Assembly (NCBI GenBank): GCA_046728975.1
Contig: JBKPFU010000106.1
Location: 1-12,903, forward strand
DNA: 12,903 nucleotides
Direction: 5' to 3'
From: JBKPFU01 sp046728975
GTDB lineage: Bacteria; Actinomycetota; Thermoleophilia; Gaiellales; Gaiellaceae
Shown here: one piece after another, positions 6,637 through 12,903 of the stretch
Position numbering within the stretch: the stretch's first letter is position 1
Layout: the number at the start of each line of letters is the position of its first letter
Position numbers and translations under genes: made by a program
Notes under the pieces: model-generated
What the model was told of the DNA's origin: nothing
The model's input: only the letters and a program-made list of their open reading frames with translations
Databases searched by the model: none

Positions 6637-6652
6637 CGGCTATCGTAGGTGC
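6637..6652. promoter_or_regulatory. Symmetric divergent promoter, znuA / zur
   Basis: The spacer is cggctatcgtaggtgc. Reading plus, TATCGT (6641-6646) is followed by 6 nt and the zur GTG at 6653. Reading minus, TACGAT (6647-6642) is followed by 5 nt and the znuA ATG at 6636. The shared core TATCGTA is the reverse complement of the TACGATA core between otsB and the TauE-like gene. The adjacent Zur box would allow one repressor to silence both directions. Confidence 0.6.
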
Positions 6653-7096
6653 GTGGCGAGGCGCACGCAACCGAAGGTGACCGCCGATGCGCGCGAGCTC
6701 CTCCAGCAGCGCGGAATCACGCCGACGCGGCAGCGGGCCGCGGTCGTGGAGGTTCTCGCCGCCGAGCCGAACGACGTCACAGCGCAGCAGATCCATGACG
6801 TCTTGCGTGCCCGCGGGGCGGCAGTAGGGCTTGCGACCGTCTATCGCACGCTCGCAGTCCTTCGCCGCGCCGGCGTCGTCGACACGCTGAGTCACATGCC
6901 TGGGGAAGCGTGCTACAGGCTCTGTGGCCCGGAACACCACCACCACCTCGTTTGCTCGGCCTGCCATCGCGTTGTCGAGCTCACCGATTGCGGCCTCGAC
7001 GATTGGCTGTCGCAGGCTTCGGCGTCGCACGGCTTCGTCGCGACGGGACACCGGCTCGAAGCGATCGGAATCTGCTCCGACTGCCGGCCCGCGTGA
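6653..7096 (+). CDS. zur: Zinc uptake regulator, Fur family (Zur)
   Basis: A 147-aa Fur-family metalloregulator of normal length. Residues about 10-78 are the winged-helix DNA-binding domain, including LLQQRGITPTRQRAAVVEVL and the recognition helix region GLATVYRTLAVL (59-70). The structural zinc site is formed by CSAC (101-104) and CSDC (141-144). Cys91 followed by His96 and His98 (YRLCGPEHHHHLVC) reproduces the Cys-x4-His-x-His regulatory site of actinobacterial Zur/FurB, which is why I call Zur rather than Fur or Mur. With zinc bound it should repress zinc-uptake genes, and the divergent znuACB operon is the obvious target. The start is GTG at 6653, 6 nt after TATCGT and with little ribosome binding site. 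Longer in-frame starts extend through the divergent znuA signal-peptide region and were rejected. Confidence 0.93.
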   Translation: MARRTQPKVTADARELLQQRGITPTRQRAAVVEVLAAEPNDVTAQQIHDVLRARGAAVGLATVYRTLAVLRRAGVVDTLSHMPGEACYRLCGPEHHHHLVCSACHRVVELTDCGLDDWLSQASASHGFVATGHRLEAIGICSDCRPA

Positions 7097-7130
7097 CGAA
7101 GGACGGGCTGCCGTCGTTCGCAGCATTGCT

Positions 7131-7142
7131 CATAATGCGGCC
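7131..7142 (+). promoter_or_regulatory. Leaderless-type promoter of the M23 peptidase gene
   Basis: CATAAT (7131-7136) matches the TATAAT consensus at five of six positions and is followed by exactly 6 nt and the GTG at 7143. The 46-bp gap after zur contains no ribosome binding site near the GTG. No clear -35 is seen about 17 bp upstream. Confidence 0.55.
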
Positions 7143-8612
7143 GTGAAGCGGCTTCCGCTGGCGGTCGCCCTCGCGGGGGTCCTCCTGCTCGCCACGTCGG
7201 CGGGCGCGTCGCAACGTGCCGCGACGCCGGGCGCGTCCGCGCGAGCCTTCGGGATCAAGGTGCTCGTCCCCGGAGCTGCCGGGGGTGAGCGCGTTTCCGT
7301 CACCGCGCCTCCCGACACCGAGGGGTACTCCGCCGGCTTCTCCTATGGATCCGACGTGACCACCGGGGCGATCAGCGCCTCGGTGTCTGCCCGCTCCACG
7401 GACAGCGCCGAGGCGAGCGCCGAGGCGAAAATCAGCTCGCTGTCCCTGTTCGGCGGCGAAGTGACGGTGGGCAGCATCGTGGCGAAGGCGCACGGCGTCA
7501 CCAAGGGCCTGCGGGCATCCGGTGACACGAGTGGCTCCGGGGTCTCAGGTATCACCGTCGGCGGGCAGCCGGCCGGCAGCGGCCGCGTGCAGCTCGGCGA
7601 CTGGGGCTACGCGACGACGCTCGCGCAGGCGTCTGTTCCGGGCAGGAGCGGCGCCGCGCAGAGCTACCGGAGCTACGTGACCGCCCTCGACATCCGGCTC
7701 ACCGCCGCGCATGGCGGACTGCCGGCCGGCACCGAGATCCTCGTCGGCTATGCAGAGGCGTCGGTGCAAGGCGCCCCCCCACCGCCGCCGGCGCCGAAGG
7801 CGAAGCCGAAACCCCGCAAGCCGACGAAGAAGCAGAACAAGGGAAAGGCGCAGCCGAAGGCTCCGGAGCCGAAGACGGCAAAGCCCAGCCTGCCCACGCC
7901 TGTACAGCAGATCCCCTACGGTCTCCAGCCGAAGCTCAGCGCAGGCGGGTACGTCTTCCCGGTGTACGGCCCGGCGTCGTTCACCGATACGTTCGGCGCC
8001 TACCGCGGCGACATCGCCGGGCACTGGCACCACGGAGACGACATCTTCGCCCCGCTCGGGGCTCCGATCCTTGCGTGCGCTGACGGCGTCGTCTTCTCGG
8101 TGGGCTGGAACGACGTCGGCGGAAACCGGCTGTGGCTGCGCGACAACGAGGGGAACCAGTTCTATTACGCCCACCTTTCCGCGTTCTCGCCGCTGGCGGT
8201 GAACGGGACGCGAGTGAAGGCGGGCGAGGTTGTCGGATTCGTCGGCAATACCGGTGACGCCACCGGGACTCCGTACCACCTGCACTTCGAGGTCCATCCG
8301 GTTTCTCTCCTCCACCTGGGCTACGACGGCGCCGTCGACCCCACGCCGTACCTCACCGCCTGGCAGCGCCTGCAGGATGTGTCGTTCACCGGCGTGGCGG
8401 GCTGGCTCCCGTCGGTGACCGCCTCGAGCTCCGCGCCCAAGCCCGGTGCGATCCTGCTTCAGGTCTCGGACATCTCCGAGGCGAACGGCCTCGACCCAGG
8501 CTCGCTGCGGCGCGCGATGTCCGCCTCCTTGTCGCTGTACGGCGACGGGTTCGCGCCGAAGCAGCGGGTCCCGCTGAAGGCGAGGACGCTCGCCGCTACG
8601 CGTCCCGGCTAG
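7143..8612 (+). CDS. Secreted M23 family metallopeptidase (LytM-type)
   Basis: A 489-aa exported protein. Residues 1-22 are a Sec signal peptide (VKRLPLAVALAGVLLLATSA, Ala-x-Ala-like end near 22). Residues about 35-207 form a Gly/Ser/Val-rich, probably beta-stranded domain that I cannot assign. Residues 211-252 are a Pro/Lys-rich linker likely to thread or bind the anionic cell wall. Residues about 268-405 are the peptidase, with His296-x3-Asp300 (HHGDD), His343 (YAHLS) and His379-x-His381 (YHLHFEVHP). This complete zinc and catalytic set predicts an active peptidoglycan endopeptidase. The C-terminal 80 residues are of unknown role. The start is GTG at 7143 because the signal peptide begins there and CATAAT lies 6 nt upstream. 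The longer open frame reaches back through zur in another frame. Sharing the zinc region may be coincidence, though the enzyme uses zinc. Confidence 0.88.
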   Translation: MKRLPLAVALAGVLLLATSAGASQRAATPGASARAFGIKVLVPGAAGGERVSVTAPPDTEGYSAGFSYGSDVTTGAISASVSARSTDSAEASAEAKISSLSLFGGEVTVGSIVAKAHGVTKGLRASGDTSGSGVSGITVGGQPAGSGRVQLGDWGYATTLAQASVPGRSGAAQSYRSYVTALDIRLTAAHGGLPAGTEILVGYAEASVQGAPPPPPAPKAKPKPRKPTKKQNKGKAQPKAPEPKTAKPSLPTPVQQIPYGLQPKLSAGGYVFPVYGPASFTDTFGAYRGDIAGHWHHGDDIFAPLGAPILACADGVVFSVGWNDVGGNRLWLRDNEGNQFYYAHLSAFSPLAVNGTRVKAGEVVGFVGNTGDATGTPYHLHFEVHPVSLLHLGYDGAVDPTPYLTAWQRLQDVSFTGVAGWLPSVTASSSAPKPGAILLQVSDISEANGLDPGSLRRAMSASLSLYGDGFAPKQRVPLKARTLAATRPG

Positions 8613-8636
8613 CCACAGGTCCGCCGAAAGACGCGG

Positions 8637-9041
8637 CTACTTGTTGTCCTCGCGCTGGTAGCCGAACTCGTCCTCTTCGCCGAAGATCCGGTCCTTGAGC
8701 CACTTCCGGGTCTCCGGACCGGTCGCAGGGTTGAAGAGGATGCCGAGCATGATCCCGGCGAGAAGGAGGGTTGTATTGCGGCTCTTGTGGGTCTTCGCGC
8801 CCTGAATCCGCTTCGCCGCGTCGCGTAGGTCCTCCACCGCGGATCTGAGGTTGTCGCGAATGTCGTCGTCGCTTGCGACCTGGTGCGCAACGCGGGTCAT
8901 GCCGCGGCGTCCGAGCAACTCGTCGTAGACGTCGCGTGCGGCGACGTAAGCGCTCTTCAGGTTCTCGCGGAACTCCTCGTCCTTGATCGCGCGCTCGACG
9001 TAGGGCCTCGCGTCGCTCAAGCGGTCTTTGGTCTTCGCCAT
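8637..9041 (-). CDS. YtxH-like small membrane protein
   Basis: A 134-aa protein. Residues 1-80 are a charged helical region with heptad-like spacing. Residues 90-106 form one short membrane segment (TLLLAGIMLGILFNPATG). This is followed by PETRKWLKDRIFG and an acidic tail. The hydrophobic segment ending in FxPxTGxETRKxLKD resembles the YtxH family, whose members are small, general-stress-associated membrane proteins of unclear function. Here the membrane segment is central rather than N-terminal, so the match is to the core motif only. The ATG at 9041 has AAAGGA 7 nt upstream, one of the two clear Shine-Dalgarno-led starts in the window that are not overlap-coupled. It follows lon on the same strand by 55 bp and may be co-transcribed with it or use TAGGGT further upstream. 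Its stop lies 24 bp from the convergent M23 gene with no clear terminator. Confidence 0.75.
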   Translation of the reverse strand: MAKTKDRLSDARPYVERAIKDEEFRENLKSAYVAARDVYDELLGRRGMTRVAHQVASDDDIRDNLRSAVEDLRDAAKRIQGAKTHKSRNTTLLLAGIMLGILFNPATGPETRKWLKDRIFGEEDEFGYQREDNK

Positions 9042-9048
9042 TCTTGCG

Positions 9049-9054
9049 TCCTTT
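9049..9054 (-). promoter_or_regulatory. Ribosome binding site of the YtxH-like gene
   Basis: AAAGGA on the minus strand lies 7 nt before the ATG at 9041. It is notable because most other starts here lack such a site. Confidence 0.6.
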
Positions 9055-9096
9055 CGAAGTCGACTCCGGAGAACCCTACCCCGCCTGAACTAGCCC

Positions 9097-11504
<2,408 letters not shown>

Positions 11505-11511
<7 letters not shown>

Positions 11512-11535
11512 AGGCCAGCCTTTGGCCTATGAGCG
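11505..11535. repeat. Perfect 12-bp inverted repeat enclosing the lon start codon
   Basis: The left arm CGCTCATAGGCC (11505-11516) and right arm GGCCTATGAGCG (11524-11535) are exact reverse complements separated by 7 nt. The lon ATG (11511-11509) is in one arm. In the lon mRNA the loop would present AAAGGCU, the only ribosome-binding-like sequence, and the start codon would be paired. It could be an RNA control element, a protein operator, or the end of an inserted repeat. Confidence 0.75.
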
Positions 11536-11556
11536 TGGGGAGGGGGTTCTGCGGGG

Positions 11557-11579
11557 GAACCGGGAGGTTTCCCCGGTTC
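11557..11579. repeat. Inverted repeat, 8-bp arms
   Basis: GAACCGGG (11557-11564) and CCCGGTTC (11572-11579) are perfectly complementary around a 7-nt loop. No T-run follows on either strand, so an intrinsic terminator is doubtful. It shares the GGGGAAACC sequence style with the next hairpin. Confidence 0.6.
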
Positions 11580-11595
11580 TATGGAGAAGGGGGCT

Positions 11596-11622
11596 CGTGG
11601 GGGAAACAGGGTTTCCCCCACG
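11596..11622. repeat. Perfect 12-bp inverted repeat with 3-nt loop
   Basis: CGTGGGGGAAAC (11596-11607) and GTTTCCCCCACG (11611-11622) pair completely around AGG. It is the strongest hairpin downstream of hsp20 and could stall or end the hsp20 transcript or protect its 3' end. There is no T-tract on either side. Confidence 0.7.
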
Positions 11623-11647
11623 GGAGCGAGGCGCAGCCGAGCGACGC

Positions 11648-12088
11648 TCATTGGCGCCGCCCGATCTTGATCGCGACCGGCTCCGGAGGCGCTGTCGCGC
11701 GCTCGGCGATCGGCAGCACGATCGTCAGCAGTCCCCGGTCGTATCCGGCGTGCGCGGCGGCGGGATCGATCTGAGCCGGGAGAGCCAAGCGGCGCTCGAA
11801 ATGTCCGTACTCGATCTCCATCTGCTGGTAGCGGCCCTTGGTGAAGGGCCGATGCCGCTCACCCGCGATAAGGAGCGTGCGTTCGTCCACGACGACGTGC
11901 ACGGCCTCGGGATCGACGCCGGCCAGGTCCACAACGACCCTGAGCTCGGGCGGGTCCTCGGTTACGACGCAGTCGATCTGCGGCCGGAAGCCGTGGCGTA
12001 GGCCGGAGAACCGCGGCACCTGCCAGAGCTCGTCGATGAGCTCCTGGATTTCGCCCTGAAGGCGGCTGAACTCTCCCGGTTTCCTCAC
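11648..12088 (-). CDS. Small heat shock protein, Hsp20/alpha-crystallin family
   Basis: A 146-aa ATP-independent holdase. The N-terminal arm (1-35) is helical, and the alpha-crystallin domain spans about 36-130. It includes VVVDLAGVDPEAVHVVVDERTLLI in two strands, an EIEYGHFERRLALPAQID segment, and the signature GLLTIVLP at 119-126. The C-terminal I-x-I anchoring motif is IKI at 140-142, used for oligomer assembly. It binds unfolding proteins in the cytoplasm and holds them for refolding or degradation, so a place directly upstream of lon is functionally sensible. The start is GTG at 12088, with TACCCT 6 nt before it. A much longer upstream open frame runs antisense through the MMPL gene and was rejected. 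No HspR (HAIR) or CIRCE operator was recognised in the 60-bp upstream spacer. Confidence 0.92.
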   Translation of the reverse strand: MRKPGEFSRLQGEIQELIDELWQVPRFSGLRHGFRPQIDCVVTEDPPELRVVVDLAGVDPEAVHVVVDERTLLIAGERHRPFTKGRYQQMEIEYGHFERRLALPAQIDPAAAHAGYDRGLLTIVLPIAERATAPPEPVAIKIGRRQ

Positions 12089-12100
12089 GAGCACAGGGTA
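12089..12100 (-). promoter_or_regulatory. Leaderless-type promoter of hsp20
   Basis: TACCCT (12100-12095, minus strand) is followed by 6 nt and the GTG at 12088. There is no ribosome binding site in between and no recognisable -35. Confidence 0.45.
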
Positions 12101-12106
12101 ACGAGC

Positions 12107-12148
12107 TAACGTCTGCGTCCCGGTTGTGGTTTCTCGGGGAGATCCGGC
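12107..12148 (+). promoter_or_regulatory. Possible promoter and ribosome binding site of the MMPL gene
   Basis: TAACGT (12107-12112) could be a -10 element giving a leader of about 30 nt. GGGGAGA (12136-12142) lies 6 nt before the GTG at 12149 and is a strong ribosome binding site that fixes that start. This gene therefore contrasts with the leaderless-type neighbours. Confidence 0.45.
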
Positions 12149-12903
12149 GTGACGGGGTGGACGCGGGTCGTCCTGCGGTTCAGGTGGCCGATCCTGCTCG
12201 TGTGGCTCGTTGTGCTCGTGGCGGGCGGTTACGGATGGTCGAAGCTCGGCCCGTTGCAGGCCAACGTCTTCCGTGTTCCGGGCTCGGAGTCGGAGCATGC
12301 ACGCACCATCCTCGAGCGGCACTTCGGCGATCGCAGCGACGGCGCGTTCACCGCCGTCTTCAGGGTCTCGAGCAACGCCGACCCGGCCATACGCGCGAAG
12401 GCCGAGCGCGCGCTCCTGCGCGCCGCTGAGGTCATCCCGGGCGCCAAGACGAGGGATCTCGCCTCCGCCGGCGACGACGTGCTCTACGGCGACATCGTCT
12501 CGACGCTGAACCAGGCGGAGGCGAAGAACTACACCGACGACCTCTACGACACGCTTCCGCAGGGAAGCGGATTCAGGTCCTATATCACCGGCCAACCCGC
12601 GGTCGACCACGACCTCGACCCGATCTTCGAGAAGGATCTCGCCAAGGGAGAGTCGATCGCCTTGCCGATCGCGCTGCTGGTGCTGGTCGGCGTTTTTGGG
12701 CTGTCGCTTGCCGTGACGATCCCGTTCCTCTTCGCGGCTGCGACGATCATGGGGACGCTCGGGATCGTCTACGTCGTCGCGCACTTCATGGAGACGCCGA
12801 CGTACGTGACGAACCTCGTCCAGCTGATCGGCCTCGGGATCGCGATCGACTACTCGCTCCTGATCGTCTACCGCTTCCGCGAGGAGCTCGCCGCGAACGG
12901 GTC
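12149..12903 (+). CDS. MMPL/RND family transporter (5' part only)
   Basis: The first 251 codons of a gene that runs off the right edge. Residues about 13-33 are the first membrane helix (WPILLVWLVVLVAGG). Residues 35-165 form an extracytoplasmic porter-like domain (VFRVPGSESEHARTILERHFG). Residues 168-192, 193-212 and 219-241 are further helices. The segment LIGLGIAIDYSLLIVYRFREEL (226-247) is the MMPL signature, and Asp234-Tyr235 sit where the proton-relay pair lies in this family. Members use the proton gradient to export lipids or small hydrophobic molecules; in actinobacteria they often move cell-envelope lipids. The substrate cannot be judged from the N-terminal part. The start is GTG at 12149, set by a strong ribosome binding site. 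It diverges from hsp20 across 60 bp. Confidence 0.9.
   Translation, partial: MTGWTRVVLRFRWPILLVWLVVLVAGGYGWSKLGPLQANVFRVPGSESEHARTILERHFGDRSDGAFTAVFRVSSNADPAIRAKAERALLRAAEVIPGAKTRDLASAGDDVLYGDIVSTLNQAEAKNYTDDLYDTLPQGSGFRSYITGQPAVDHDLDPIFEKDLAKGESIALPIALLVLVGVFGLSLAVTIPFLFAAATIMGTLGIVYVVAHFMETPTYVTNLVQLIGLGIAIDYSLLIVYRFREELAANG

Larger units (their letters stand above)
11512..11647. other. hsp20-lon spacer with three successive hairpins, possible inserted palindromic element
   Basis: This 136-bp spacer holds no supportable gene. It is G-rich on the plus strand and carries three perfect hairpins. The 7-bp sequence ATGAGCG (minus strand) occurs at both edges, over the hsp20 stop (11651-11645) and the lon start (11511-11505). 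A direct repeat of this kind is what an insertion would leave. An inverted copy lies at 11529-11535. Confidence 0.4.

Noticed and set aside
8613..8636. Possible bidirectional terminator between the M23 gene and the YtxH-like gene
   Set aside because: Only short CCGC/GCGG and AGCC/GGCT pairings are present and no T-run, so it is too weak to call.
11557..11622. Intrinsic terminator of hsp20
   Set aside because: Strong stems are present but no T-tract follows either one in the direction of transcription.
11529..11774. 81-aa plus-strand frame beginning with ATGAGCG
   Set aside because: Its start is merely the inverted copy of the lon start. It crosses hairpins and then runs antisense to hsp20.
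12089..12784. Upstream extension of the hsp20 frame
   Set aside because: It is antisense to the MMPL gene and shows no chaperone-like sequence. The GTG at 12088 fits the family N-terminus.

Overview
This is a GC-rich, very gene-dense piece of what looks like an actinobacterial chromosome. Class Thermoleophilia (Gaiellales/Solirubrobacterales type) is my best guess. The reasons are the codon bias, frequent GTG starts, a Zur of the actinobacterial FurB type, an M23 lytic protein with a proline/lysine linker, an MMPL protein, and many apparently leaderless starts. The taxonomy is inference only. Thirteen complete protein genes and two end-truncated ones fill almost everything. No rRNA, tRNA, CRISPR array, transposase or phage gene is visible, and no gene-free stretch exceeds 300 bp.

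Layout: (1) 1-1877: the 5' end of a polyprenol-phosphate-type glycosyltransferase (minus) diverges from DNA polymerase X (plus). (2) 1852-3134: trehalose-phosphatase and a NUDIX hydrolase form a coupled minus-strand pair, and the NUDIX end overlaps the polX end tail to tail. (3) 3152-4288: two half-size TauE/SafE membrane proteins and an unknown 131-aa protein, on the plus strand. (4) 4285-7096: a zinc uptake system, znuA-znuC-znuB on the minus strand with overlapping genes, diverging from its likely regulator zur; a Zur-box-like palindrome lies at the start of znuA. (5) 7143-8612: a secreted M23 metallopeptidase. (6) 8637-12088: a minus-strand protein-quality-control group, hsp20 then lon then a YtxH-like membrane protein, with a 136-bp hairpin-rich spacer between hsp20 and lon. 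(7) 12149-12903: the start of an MMPL/RND transporter.

The most striking property is promoter architecture. At nine of the eleven genes that are not overlap-coupled to an upstream gene and whose start lies in the window, a -10-like hexamer sits only 5-7 nt before the start codon. That is the geometry of a leaderless mRNA. At the three head-to-head gene pairs the whole intergenic spacer is just 16-18 bp, and one near-palindromic core (for example TACGATA) can serve as the -10 element in both directions. The other points worth a second look are the Zur-box-like site inside the znuA coding start, a perfect 12-bp inverted repeat enclosing the lon start codon, the hairpin cluster before lon (perhaps an inserted element with a 7-bp direct repeat), and the split TauE/SafE pair.
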